Shown in pieces: positions 19,809 through 27,440 of a stretch of 64,000 nucleotides of DNA. The notes under the pieces are model-generated. The model was given only the letters and a program-made list of their open reading frames with translations, made no database searches and was not told the origin of the DNA. Each line of letters starts with the position of its first letter. Position 1 is the stretch's first letter. This stretch comes from Hydromonas duriensis (lineage in GTDB: Bacteria; Pseudomonadota; Gammaproteobacteria; Burkholderiales; Burkholderiaceae): the NCBI RefSeq assembly GCF_004363775.1, contig NZ_SNZE01000004.1, forward strand, positions 62,001 to 126,000, written 5' to 3'. The position numbers and the translations under genes are program-made.

Positions 19809-20822
19809 ATGACGATATCCAAATGGATGACCACGGTGGTGGCTGCAGTTGTAGCAACCAGTTTAATGACGGCATGTGGGGAGAAAAAGAAAGACCCCAA
19901 TGCACCTTATGAACCCAAATCATTGACGATGGTAGCGCCATCGGACGCGGGTGGCGGTTGGGATAAGACCGCACGCTCTATCACCAAAGTCATGACTGAT
20001 GCGAAATTGGTTAACGTCCCCATGACTGTTGAGAACGTGCCTGGCGCATCAGGTGCTAAATTCTTAGCCACTTACTTGGCTAAAGATGTGGGCAATGACA
20101 GTAAATTGTTTGTGAACTCGCCTCCCATCTTAATCAACAACTTGAAAAAAGACGGCAGTCCTTCTGGTTATAAAGATGTGACGCCTTTGGCAGCCTTGAC
20201 GCAGGATTTCTCTGTTTTGGCGGTTAAAGCTGATTCGCCAATTAAAGACATCAAAGAGTTGGTGGCTAAAATTAAAGCCGACCCGACAAAAGTCAGCGTT
20301 GCGGGTGGCTCATCGCCTGGAAGCATGGATCATTTGGCTGCATTATTGCCTTTGATGAAGTCAGGCGTTGACATTACCAAAGTTAAATATTTACCTTTTG
20401 ATGGTGGCGGTAAAGCGATTGTCGCCTTGTTAGGTGGTGAAGCTGAAGTGTTATCAACCGATGCGTCAGGTGCTTCCGAAATGGCGAAAGCAGGCAAAAT
20501 CCGTATTCTCGCCATCAGCGCGCCCGAACGTGTCAAAGCGGCCCCTATGGATCAAGTGCCCACATATAAAGAAGCAGGCATTAACGGTGCTGAGTTCGTG
20601 ATTTGGCGTGGTGTGTTCGGTCCAAAAGACATGTCGCCGATGGCTTACAAATTCTGGCAACAGGCTTTGAAAGATTTATCCGCTAAACCCGAGTGGCAAG
20701 CCGAGTTGCAAGCTCAAGGTTGGACTGGCGATTTTAAAAATGGTGAGGAATTTAAAGCCTTTTTAGGACAACAAGAAGCCACAATTAAAGAGTTGTTGAC
20801 GACATTGGGCTTGGCTAAATAA
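19809..20822 (+). CDS. tctC: tripartite tricarboxylate transporter substrate-binding lipoprotein
   Basis: A 337-residue periplasmic solute-binding protein of the Bug/TctC family. The signal ends in the lipobox LMTACG, so the protein should be anchored to the membrane. The conserved pocket signatures SDAGGGWDKTAR and VENVPGASG are present, along with GGSSPGSMDH and FDGGGKAIVALLGG. It captures a carboxylated substrate (citrate-like or other) and delivers it to TctAB. Start: AAAGGAG is 6 bases before ATG 19809 and 3 bases before ATG 19806; the former spacing is preferred. It leads the tctC-tctB-tctA operon; a hairpin after it may raise its level relative to the permease. Confidence 0.88.
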   Translation: MTISKWMTTVVAAVVATSLMTACGEKKKDPNAPYEPKSLTMVAPSDAGGGWDKTARSITKVMTDAKLVNVPMTVENVPGASGAKFLATYLAKDVGNDSKLFVNSPPILINNLKKDGSPSGYKDVTPLAALTQDFSVLAVKADSPIKDIKELVAKIKADPTKVSVAGGSSPGSMDHLAALLPLMKSGVDITKVKYLPFDGGGKAIVALLGGEAEVLSTDASGASEMAKAGKIRILAISAPERVKAAPMDQVPTYKEAGINGAEFVIWRGVFGPKDMSPMAYKFWQQALKDLSAKPEWQAELQAQGWTGDFKNGEEFKAFLGQQEATIKELLTTLGLAK

Positions 20823-20840
20823 TAAAAAAAACTCAAGGAA

Positions 20841-20870
20841 ACACGCTTGAATATCGAGCGTGTTTTTTAT
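20841..20870 (+). terminator. intra-operon hairpin between tctC and tctB
   Basis: ACACGCT and AGCGTGT flank a nine-base loop and are followed by a TTTTTTATT run: a terminator-like stem 18 bases after tctC and 25 bases before the tctB start. It probably acts as a partial terminator or 3'-end stabiliser, giving more binding protein than permease. Confidence 0.7.
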
Positions 20871-20894
20871 TGTATAAGACGTATTGGAGGGATT

Positions 20895-21371
20895 ATGTCT
20901 CGTCGTTCAGACTTTATTGCCAGTCTATGTTTCTTTTTGACGGGCGCATTTTTTGTGGTGGCCAGCTCACACTTGGCCGACAACGTGATTGGTGGGGCGG
21001 TCACACCCGCAACTTTTCCCAAGGCATTTGGCGCACTCTTGTGTTTTTTGAGTGTGATTTTGCTGCTTGAAACTTTGAAGAAAAAAGCAACAGAATCCAA
21101 ACAGCAACACACCCAACACGCCGAAGATGAAAAATACCATCGTCGTTTTTTCATTATATTAAGCAGCATGGTGCTTTATATTCTGTTGATTGAGCCTTTG
21201 GGTTTCATCATCAGTACCTTTTTATTTTTGGTGGTGTCGTTCCAAGCGATGGAGCGTGGCAATATCGGTAAAACCGTCGCCATTGCAGGTGGGTTTTCCT
21301 TGGTTCTGTACTTTGTGTTTATTAAATTACTCGAAGCCAGCGTTCAGTCGTGGCCTAGTTTTTTGAGCTAA
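20895..21371 (+). CDS. tctB: tripartite tricarboxylate transporter small membrane subunit
   Basis: A 158-residue protein with four predicted membrane segments, matching the TctB family (N-terminal SLCFFLTGAFFVVAS, a polar loop with KKKATESKQQHTQHA, then three segments including IEPLGFIISTFLFLVVSF). It forms the permease with TctA, driven by the ion gradient. GGAGGG is 5 bases ahead of ATG 20895, which is preferred to an in-frame ATG at 20847 that lies inside the upstream hairpin. tctA follows after 9 bp. Confidence 0.85.
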   Translation: MSRRSDFIASLCFFLTGAFFVVASSHLADNVIGGAVTPATFPKAFGALLCFLSVILLLETLKKKATESKQQHTQHAEDEKYHRRFFIILSSMVLYILLIEPLGFIISTFLFLVVSFQAMERGNIGKTVAIAGGFSLVLYFVFIKLLEASVQSWPSFLS

Positions 21372-21380
21372 GGGGGCAAA

Positions 21381-22919
21381 ATGAGTACTTTAGATTATTT
21401 GATGCAAGGTTTTTCGGTCTCATTCTTATGGTATAACTTATTGTTTGCCTTTATGGGCTGTTTGTTGGGTACAGTCGTTGGCGTTTTACCTGGGATTGGC
21501 CCGATGAGCGGTGTGGCGTTGTTGATTCCGATTACGGCTTCAATCACCAGTTCAATTGGTTTGTCAAATGAGCAAGCCGCGACCAGTTCGATTATTTTAT
21601 TGTCAGGCGTTTATTACGGCGCGATGTACGGCGGCTCAACCACTTCCATCTTGCTTAACACCCCTGGCGAGTCGTCATCGGTAGTGACCGCGTTAGATGG
21701 TTATCAGATGGCGAAGCAAGGGCGTGCGGGCAGTGCCTTATCAATCGCTGCAATTGGTTCTTTTATTGGCGGTATTGTCACTTTGGTCGCATTGATTTTG
21801 ATGGCCGAGCCTTTATCTGAAATGGCCATTAAGTTCACCAGTGTCGAGTATTTTTCGCTGATGATTTTAGGGCTATGTGCGGTGTCAGGATTGGCGGGCA
21901 AATCCATGACCAAGGCATTGATTATGACCACACTTGGTCTTTTGATTGCCACCATTGGTCACGATGGTTTGTCGGGGCAGGAACGATTTATTTTTGGCTT
22001 TGATTCGTTGTCCGATGGTGTGGCGTTTTTGACTTTGGCGGTTGGTTTCTTTGCGGTGGTGGAAGTATTTAAAACCATTTTAGAAGCAGACACCAAAGAC
22101 ATCCAAATCGCAAAAATTACACGCTTATACCCCAGCATGGATGAAATGAAAGAGAGCGCAGGCCCCATTGCCCGAGGCTCTATTTTAGGATTTTTCATTG
22201 GTATATTACCTGGCGCGGGCGCAATTTTGGCTTCGTTCTTTTCTTACATCATGGAGAAAAAATTATCTAAAACTCCAGAAAAGTTCGGTCATGGTGCAAT
22301 TGCGGGCGTTGCGGGCCCCGAAACCGCAAATAATGCGGCCTCTGGTGGCGCGATGGTCCCGTTGTTGACTTTAGGTATTCCCAGTTCAGGTACGGCGGCG
22401 ATTTTGATGGGTGCGCTGATTATGTACAACGTCCAACCTGGGCCGTTGTTGTTTTCTGAGCATCCTACCGTTGCATGGGGCTTAATCGCCAGTATGTTTA
22501 TTGGTAACGTCATGCTGCTGGTTTTGAACTTGCCGTTGGTGCGTGTATTTGCCAAAGTGATCAGCACGCCAGCAAGATATTTACTGCCTTTGATTCTTGC
22601 CATTTCAGTATTTGGTGTTTTGTCTACGCAAAATACCATGATTGATTTATGGATTTTGGTGATTTGTGGCATTTTGGGCTTGTGGCTCAATAAACATGAT
22701 TATCCTGTTGCACCGATGGTGCTCAGTGTGATTTTAGGTCCGATGATGGAAGCAAACTTAGGTCGGGCTTTGAGTAAATCCGAAGGTGATTGGTCAGTTT
22801 TTTTCAGCCCCTCACATCCAGTGTCGTTGGCATTTATGACGTTTGCCATATTGTGGATTAGCATTCCGCTGTTGTTGAAGATGCGAGGTAAAGAGGTTTT
22901 GGTTAATGAAGAAGGATAA
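21381..22919 (+). CDS. tctA: tripartite tricarboxylate transporter large membrane subunit
   Basis: A 512-residue polytopic membrane protein of the TctA family with about 11-12 hydrophobic segments. The signatures GVLPGIGPMSGVALLIP near residue 35, YGAMYGGSTTSILLNTPGE near 78 and GILPGAGAILASFFSY near 275 are typical, as is NNAASGGAMVPLLTLGIP. It is the translocating subunit that takes substrate from TctC. AAGGGGG precedes the ATG. The operon ends at the terminator at 22944. Confidence 0.93.
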   Translation: MSTLDYLMQGFSVSFLWYNLLFAFMGCLLGTVVGVLPGIGPMSGVALLIPITASITSSIGLSNEQAATSSIILLSGVYYGAMYGGSTTSILLNTPGESSSVVTALDGYQMAKQGRAGSALSIAAIGSFIGGIVTLVALILMAEPLSEMAIKFTSVEYFSLMILGLCAVSGLAGKSMTKALIMTTLGLLIATIGHDGLSGQERFIFGFDSLSDGVAFLTLAVGFFAVVEVFKTILEADTKDIQIAKITRLYPSMDEMKESAGPIARGSILGFFIGILPGAGAILASFFSYIMEKKLSKTPEKFGHGAIAGVAGPETANNAASGGAMVPLLTLGIPSSGTAAILMGALIMYNVQPGPLLFSEHPTVAWGLIASMFIGNVMLLVLNLPLVRVFAKVISTPARYLLPLILAISVFGVLSTQNTMIDLWILVICGILGLWLNKHDYPVAPMVLSVILGPMMEANLGRALSKSEGDWSVFFSPSHPVSLAFMTFAILWISIPLLLKMRGKEVLVNEEG

Positions 22920-22943
22920 TTAAACTAAAATATCTTGAAATAT

Positions 22944-22973
22944 AAAAACGGCACTCGAAAGAGTGCCGTTTTT
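22944..22973 (+). terminator. terminator of tct operon
   Basis: AAAAACGGCACTC and GAGTGCCGTTTTT form a perfect stem with a GAAA-type loop, 25 bases after tctA. Confidence 0.9.
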
Positions 22974-22999
22974 ACCAAAATATAACAACGCGTTATAAT
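22971..22999 (+). promoter_or_regulatory. predicted sigma-70 promoter for prlC
   Basis: TTTACC and TATAAT are separated by 17 bp, with the -10 about 30 bp before the prlC start. The -35 overlaps the T-run of the tctA terminator. Confidence 0.5.
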
Positions 23000-23028
23000 G
23001 AACGCCTTTTTTGACTTTAGAAGCAATC

Positions 23029-25080
23029 ATGACCACACAAAATCCTTTGTTAGACCTCTCCGATTTGCCCCGTTGGGCCGATATTCAACCGCAGCATGTG
23101 GATGAGGCCATGACTCAAGTGTTGGCGCAAGCGCATGCGGCTTTACGCCAAGTCGAAGCCATTGCACCCGCAGATGTAACTTGGGAAAACGGTATGGTGC
23201 CTCTTAATGACGCGATGGAGCGGCTTTCGCGAGTGTGGGGTGTGGTGAGTCATTGTCACCACGTCATGGCTGCCCAATGGCGCGATGTGTATAACGAACA
23301 TCTTGAAGCAGTGACTGCGTTTTACACGCTGCTCGGTCAAAGCGAAAAACTGTTGGCGCAAAATCAAATGTTTGCCACAAGTCCGCGTTGGGAAGCGCTG
23401 ACGCCGACACGCCAACATATTGTTCAAAACGCTTTACGTGATTTCAAATTATCAGGCGCGTTATTGAATGAGGTTGAAAAAACCGAGTTCGGACAATTGC
23501 GGGCTAAGGAAGCGGCGTTGCAATCCAAGTTTTCAGAGAATGTGTTGGATGCAACCAATGCTTATGCTTATTACGCGGATGAAACTCAAGTCATGGGCAT
23601 TCCCGCCGACGCGTTGGCAGCGATGAAAGCGGCCGCGCAAAAGGATGGTAAAGAAGGTTACAAAATCACCTTGCAATTTCCATCGTATTTCCCAGTGATG
23701 CAATACGCGGAAGACCGAGCCTTGCGTGAAACCATTTATCGTGCGTATGTGACTCGTGCCAGCGAGCTGGGCGATGCTGCTTTTGATAATACCAACGTGA
23801 TACAAGACGTTTTGGCTACGCGTCAGCGCATGGCTCACTTGCTCGGTTATCCACATTATGCGGATGTATCGCTGGCGAGTAAAATGGCGGAGTCTGTGCC
23901 ACAAGTGACGGATTTTCTTTACGACTTGGCGCACAAGGCGCAGGTATCGGCCAAAACCGATATGGCTGCGCTGCGCAATTTTGCATCCGAGCAGTTGGGT
24001 TTACACGATGTTCAAGCATGGGACATCACTTATGTCAGTGAAAAGTTGCGTGAGGCACGCTACGCCTTTTCTGAGCAGGAAGTTAAAGATTATTTTCCAT
24101 TGCCCAATGTTTTAAATGGCTTGTTCCATGTGGTCGAGCAATTGTTCGGCGTGCGCTTTGTACAAAAACAAGTTCAAGTTTGGCATCCAGATGTGCTGTT
24201 TTTTGAGCTGAAAAATCAAGCCGACATCACTATTGGCGCGGTTTATCTAGACCCGTATGCTCGAGAGGGCAAAAATTCGGGAGCGTGGATGGATGAGGTG
24301 CGTGGTCGTCGTGCATTGACGATGGGCGCATTGCAAACGCCCGTCGCGCACATGGTGACGAACTTTACCCCACCGCTTGAGGATAAGCCCTCAACGTTGA
24401 CCCATGATGACATCATCACGCTGTTTCATGAAACAGGGCACGCGTTGCATCATTTGCTTACGCAAGTTGATGATGTTGAAGTGTCGGGTATTCACGGCGT
24501 TGAGTGGGATGCGGTTGAGTTGCCCAGTCAGTTCATGGAAAATTTCTGTTGGGATTTTGATGTATTGACCCGCATGAGCGCGCATGTGGACACGGGTGCT
24601 GGTTTGCCTCATGAGCTGTTTAACAAAATGTTAGCCGCTAAAAACTTCCAATCGGGTTTGCAAATGCTGCGCCAAGTTGAATTTTCATTGTATGACATTT
24701 TGTTGCATGCGCGATTCACGGCTGAGGCCCCTCATGTGGTGCATGAGCTGTTGGAGAAGATTCGCGCTGAAATAGCGGTTGTGCAGCCGCCTGAATTTAA
24801 CCGATTCCAGCACAGCTTTTCGCACATTTTCGCAGGCGGTTACAGCGCAGGTTATTACAGTTACAAGTGGGCTGAGGTGTTATCCGCAGATGTCTTCTCT
24901 GCATTTGAAACGGCACAAGCGGATAAAGCCCCTTTGCTCAACCGAGAGTTGGGGCAAAAATACTGGCAAAATATTCTCGCTGTCGGCGGCTCACGTCCCG
25001 CAATGGACTCGTTCAAGGCCTTTATGGGACGCGAGCCAAGTGTCGATGCGCTATTGCGCCACAGCGGGTTGGTCGCTTGA
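23029..25080 (+). CDS. prlC: oligopeptidase A (M3 zinc peptidase)
   Basis: A 683-residue cytoplasmic M3-family peptidase, matching the length of oligopeptidase A, which trims signal-peptide fragments and other oligopeptides. The zinc motif HETGHALHH is near residue 466, followed by the third ligand region VEWDAVELPSQFMENFCWD, and near the C-terminus by HSFSHIFAGGYSAGYYSYKW, all typical. Start at ATG 23029 gives the usual MTTQNPLLD start; a TTG at 23011 would add six residues. It is followed after 19 bp by the YggU-like gene, so the two likely share a transcript. Confidence 0.95.
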   Translation: MTTQNPLLDLSDLPRWADIQPQHVDEAMTQVLAQAHAALRQVEAIAPADVTWENGMVPLNDAMERLSRVWGVVSHCHHVMAAQWRDVYNEHLEAVTAFYTLLGQSEKLLAQNQMFATSPRWEALTPTRQHIVQNALRDFKLSGALLNEVEKTEFGQLRAKEAALQSKFSENVLDATNAYAYYADETQVMGIPADALAAMKAAAQKDGKEGYKITLQFPSYFPVMQYAEDRALRETIYRAYVTRASELGDAAFDNTNVIQDVLATRQRMAHLLGYPHYADVSLASKMAESVPQVTDFLYDLAHKAQVSAKTDMAALRNFASEQLGLHDVQAWDITYVSEKLREARYAFSEQEVKDYFPLPNVLNGLFHVVEQLFGVRFVQKQVQVWHPDVLFFELKNQADITIGAVYLDPYAREGKNSGAWMDEVRGRRALTMGALQTPVAHMVTNFTPPLEDKPSTLTHDDIITLFHETGHALHHLLTQVDDVEVSGIHGVEWDAVELPSQFMENFCWDFDVLTRMSAHVDTGAGLPHELFNKMLAAKNFQSGLQMLRQVEFSLYDILLHARFTAEAPHVVHELLEKIRAEIAVVQPPEFNRFQHSFSHIFAGGYSAGYYSYKWAEVLSADVFSAFETAQADKAPLLNRELGQKYWQNILAVGGSRPAMDSFKAFMGREPSVDALLRHSGLVA

Positions 25081-25099
25081 TTGTAATCGAGGAGTAGGT

Positions 25100-25420
25100 G
25101 TGAGCAACAACTTGACTTTTTTGCAATTGAAAGGCAGTGATGTATTGCTCCAAGTGTATGTCCAGCCTGGGGCTAAAAACACCGATTGGGCGGGGGAGTA
25201 TGGTGAACGAATTAAAATCCGTTTAAATGCCCCGCCGATTGATGGGCGTGCGAATGCGGCCTTGACCGCATGGCTGGCAGAACAATTTGAATGCGCCAAC
25301 CGAGATGTTGATGTCGTACGAGGTGCCAACTCACGCAGCAAAACCATTTGCTTTAAAAACGCAGAAGCACGCTTCGAAAAGATGCGTGCCACTTTGTTGA
25401 CAATTAAAAATACGGATTAG
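25100..25420 (+). CDS. YggU/DUF167 family protein
   Basis: A 106-residue protein starting with GTG at 25100, with GAGGAG five bases upstream. The family signature is clear: VYVQPGAKNTDWAG, then IKIRLNAPPIDGRANAALTA, and VVRGANSRSKTI. It is a small alpha/beta fold of unknown function (UPF0235). The stop codon overlaps the stop codon of the convergent OsmC gene by three bases. Confidence 0.85.
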   Translation: MSNNLTFLQLKGSDVLLQVYVQPGAKNTDWAGEYGERIKIRLNAPPIDGRANAALTAWLAEQFECANRDVDVVRGANSRSKTICFKNAEARFEKMRATLLTIKNTD

Positions 25421-25857
25421 CTCGGGGTGGCTCCCGTGTCAATGATTTCAAAACTATGGGTCATCTGGACGGAATGCGCGAGCATGATGCTGGCCGAACA
25501 GTATTTCTCATGCGATAACTTAACTGCACGTTCAACCGCAACCTCAGAGAGTTGATCTCCACTGACGATAAAGTGAAAATGAATATCTGTAAACACTTTC
25601 GGGTCGCTGTCTGCACGTTTAGCCGATAATCTCACCTCGCAGTCACTCACCGCATGGCGGCCTTTCTGTAAAATCATCACCACATCAAATGCGGTACAGC
25701 CCCCAGTTCCCATGAGCACCAGCTCCATCGGGCGAGGGGCAAGGTTGCGCCCGCCCGCTTCAGGAGCACCATCCATCAATACGGCATGATGAGTGCCTGA
25801 TTCACCGATAAAAGACATGCCTGCTTGTGGCCCAACCCAACGTACGGTGCATTCCAT
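25417..25857 (-). CDS. OsmC-family peroxiredoxin-like protein
   Basis: A 146-residue OsmC/YhfA-type protein. The two redox cysteines are Cys54 in MGTGGCTAFDVV and Cys120 in SHEKYCSASIML, in the expected contexts. OsmC proteins reduce organic hydroperoxides using thiols; the YhfA branch it resembles is less well characterised. AGGA precedes the ATG, and an extended -10 (TGATATAAT) sits about 40 bp upstream. It is convergent with the YggU gene, with stop codons nested. Confidence 0.85.
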   Translation of the reverse strand: MECTVRWVGPQAGMSFIGESGTHHAVLMDGAPEAGGRNLAPRPMELVLMGTGGCTAFDVVMILQKGRHAVSDCEVRLSAKRADSDPKVFTDIHFHFIVSGDQLSEVAVERAVKLSHEKYCSASIMLAHSVQMTHSFEIIDTGATPS

Positions 25858-25893
25858 AATGACATCCTAGAAAAATGAATAATAAAGAGAGCC

Positions 25894-25902
25894 ATTATAT
25901 CA
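25894..25902 (-). promoter_or_regulatory. extended -10 promoter for the OsmC gene
   Basis: The minus strand reads TGATATAAT, a perfect extended -10 (TGnTATAAT), 37 bp ahead of the OsmC start. No convincing -35 accompanies it, which is normal for extended -10 promoters. Confidence 0.5.
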
Positions 25903-26110
25903 GCCGTAGGAAATGCAGGAAAAATGACTTTTCTCTTTTTTATTGTCGGTATAACAAACAAGTTGGATAAAATAGATGTTTTTTAGCAACATCCATTTCA
26001 ATAAAATTAAATCATTTTTAATAATATTTAATAAAAATCATAAATTAGTGGTCAATAATTTCGTTTTTCGCTTTTATAGCGACAAATTTGTGAATGGGCG
26101 TTTTTTTATC
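25903..26110. other. A+T-rich spacer between OsmC gene and small-RNA unit
   Basis: Very A+T-rich sequence with long T and A runs. The only structure seen is a weak hairpin (GATGTT and AACATC around 25977-25995). No open frame or RNA is supported here. Confidence 0.5.
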
Positions 26111-26138
26111 TTGCATTGCACAATTTTTTCGGTATAAT
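26111..26138 (+). promoter_or_regulatory. sigma-70 promoter of small-RNA unit
   Basis: TTGCAT and a perfect TATAAT at 26133 are spaced by 16 bp. Predicted transcription start is near 26145, giving a transcript that ends at the terminator at 26234. Confidence 0.7.
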
Positions 26139-26144
26139 TAACAC

Positions 26145-26234
26145 TGTTGGATGCGCAAGCATTCTAAAGATTGTCTCCTCCACCCTCCTTTTGGTGGATT
26201 TATGGCCCAAGCAAATTTTGCTTGGGCTTTTTTT
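26145..26234 (+). ncRNA. candidate anti-Shine-Dalgarno small RNA upstream of rplM
   Basis: A self-contained unit of about 90 nt between a good promoter and a strong terminator. Three stems are visible. First, GGATGC-GCAA-GCATTC (26149-26164), a stem capped by a GNRA tetraloop. Second, TCCACC-CTCCTTTT-GGTGGA (26179-26198), whose loop CTCCTTTT preceded by CACC resembles the 3' end of 16S rRNA (CACCTCCTTT). Third, the terminator stem. A CU-rich strand (GTCTCC) lies between the first two. Such exposed CU-rich loops could pair with ribosome-binding sites of many mRNAs. From memory, Rfam lists a 'Betaproteobacteria toxic small RNA' with an anti-Shine-Dalgarno motif, which may be the same family. 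An overlapping ATG frame (from 26151) is judged fortuitous. Confidence 0.62.
26205..26234 (+). terminator. terminator of small-RNA unit
   Basis: GCCCAAGC and GCTTGGGC flank an AAATTTT loop and are followed by seven T residues. There is no protein gene within 330 bp upstream on this strand, so the terminator points to a short RNA. Confidence 0.85.
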
Positions 26235-26248
26235 GTTATCTTTGTGTG

Positions 26249-26304
26249 TAAGGATAACTCGGTTGGTATTTGTGAGGTCTTGATTCACGGCTATTTATCC
26301 TTAA
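26249..26304. repeat. 9-bp inverted repeat upstream of rplM promoter
   Basis: TAAGGATAA (26249-26257) and TTATCCTTA (26296-26304) are perfect inverted copies separated by 38 bp, ending just before the rplM -35. An inner GTGA/TCAC pair sits in the loop. It could be an operator or the base of a transcript hairpin. Confidence 0.4.
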
Positions 26305-26309
26305 ATGCT

Positions 26310-26338
26310 TGACTTTATTCATAAAAGTGTCGATAATA
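26310..26338 (+). promoter_or_regulatory. sigma-70 promoter of rplM-rpsI
   Basis: TTGACT and GATAAT are separated by exactly 17 bp. The predicted start, near 26345, leaves a leader of about 93 nt before rplM. The leader contains small stems (for example CCGC at 26374 with GCGG at 26386), compatible with autogenous control by L13, though I cannot match a known leader family. Confidence 0.65.
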
Positions 26339-26437
26339 ATCGGCTAGCCCATATTAACTCGCTTCGGGAGAGGCCGCAGGCATAAGCGGTGAGGTGCGGT
26401 AAACATGGTTTTTTAAATTGTGATGAATGGAATTGTC

Positions 26438-26866
26438 ATGAAAACTTTTTCAGCAAAACAACACGAAGTACAACACGACTGGTACGTCGTTGATGGTACG
26501 GACAAAGTGTTGGGTCGTGTAGCCAGTGAAGTTGCACGTCGTTTGCGTGGTAAGCATAAACCTGAGTTTACGCCACACGTGGACACGGGTGATTTTATCG
26601 TTGTCGTGAACGCGGACAAACTCCGCGTAACAGGCGCGAAATTTGAAGACAAAAAATACTATCGCCACTCTGGTTATCCAGGCGGTATCTATGAAACCAA
26701 TTTCCGCAAAATGCAAGAGCGTTTTCCGGGTCGCGCGTTAGAAAAAGCGGTCAAAGGCATGTTGCCTAAAGGTCCTTTGGGTTACGCGATGATTAAAAAA
26801 TTGAAAATCTATGCAGGCGCTGAACATCCACACTCTGCACAGCAACCACAAGTCTTGGACATTTAA
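26438..26866 (+). CDS. rplM: 50S ribosomal protein L13
   Basis: A 142-residue protein, exactly the family length, starting [19 protein letters not shown] and including the conserved [26 protein letters not shown], and [12 protein letters not shown]13 is an early-assembly 50S protein. The ATG at 26438 is preceded by TGGA; an in-frame ATG at 26420 is rejected on length. It forms the standard rplM-rpsI pair. Confidence 0.98.
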   Translation: MKTFSAKQHEVQHDWYVVDGTDKVLGRVASEVARRLRGKHKPEFTPHVDTGDFIVVVNADKLRVTGAKFEDKKYYRHSGYPGGIYETNFRKMQERFPGRALEKAVKGMLPKGPLGYAMIKKLKIYAGAEHPHSAQQPQVLDI

Positions 26867-26878
26867 GGATAGATGAAC

Positions 26879-27271
26879 ATGAACGGTAATTACAACTACG
26901 GTACAGGTCGTCGTAAGTCTGCGGTGGCTCGTGTATTTTTGAAAGCGGGTTCGGGCAATATCGTTGTGAACGGTAAGCCTGCAAATGAGTACTTCGCGCG
27001 TGAAACAGGTTTGATGGTGATTCGTCAACCTTTGGAATTGACGCAAATGACTGAAAAATTTGACATTATGGTCAATGTTTCAGGCGGCGGTGAGTCAGGC
27101 CAAGCGGGTGCAGTGCGTCATGGTATCACTCGCGCTTTGATTGATTATGATGCGAACTTGAAATCAGGCTTGTCACAAGCAGGCTTGGTGACACGTGATG
27201 CTCGTGAAGTTGAACGTAAAAAAGTCGGCTTCCGCAAAGCACGTCGTCGCAAACAGTTCTCAAAACGTTAA
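26879..27271 (+). CDS. rpsI: 30S ribosomal protein S9
   Basis: A 130-residue protein with [20 protein letters not shown] at the N-terminus, [19 protein letters not shown], and the basic tail [17 protein letters not shown] that reaches the P-site tRNA. Start at 26879 follows the usual betaproteobacterial N-terminus (M[12 protein letters not shown]); an ATG two codons earlier (26873) is also possible. AAGGA precedes it. It is co-transcribed with rplM and closed by a terminator. Confidence 0.97.
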   Translation: MNGNYNYGTGRRKSAVARVFLKAGSGNIVVNGKPANEYFARETGLMVIRQPLELTQMTEKFDIMVNVSGGGESGQAGAVRHGITRALIDYDANLKSGLSQAGLVTRDAREVERKKVGFRKARRRKQFSKR

Positions 27272-27295
27272 TCTCACGATTCTCGTTTGGACGAC

Positions 27296-27327
27296 AAAAA
27301 AAGACTGCCTTGTGCAGTCTTTTTTTG
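27296..27327 (+). terminator. terminator after rpsI
   Basis: AAAAAAAGACTGC and GCAGTCTTTTTTT form a stem with a short loop, 25 bases after rpsI. Confidence 0.88.
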
Positions 27328-27379
27328 TTTTTGAAGCATTGGCAGATGGGTGTTTACATTGCGGTGGTTATGTTTTTTA

Positions 27380-27408
27380 TTAAAAGTCACAACAAAAATA
27401 GGTAGAAT
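27380..27408 (+). promoter_or_regulatory. predicted promoter of argC
   Basis: TTAAAA and TAGAAT with a 17-bp spacer, 32 bp before the argC start. A moderate match only. I saw no clear ArgR box. Confidence 0.4.
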
Positions 27409-27440
27409 TACAGGTTCTAACCTAGCTAGTGGGAAATATG

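Noticed and set aside
24779-25099. In-frame upstream extension of the YggU gene
   Set aside because: The extension lies inside prlC in another frame; GTG 25100 has a strong ribosome site.
26151-26313. 53-codon ATG frame across the small-RNA unit
   Set aside because: It runs straight through the strong terminator, has no ribosome site and encodes no recognisable protein; the RNA structure explains the region better.
26341-26437. tRNA-like cloverleaf in the rplM leader
   Set aside because: The stems do not form an acceptor-D-anticodon-T arrangement and no GTTC/TpsiC-type arm is present.
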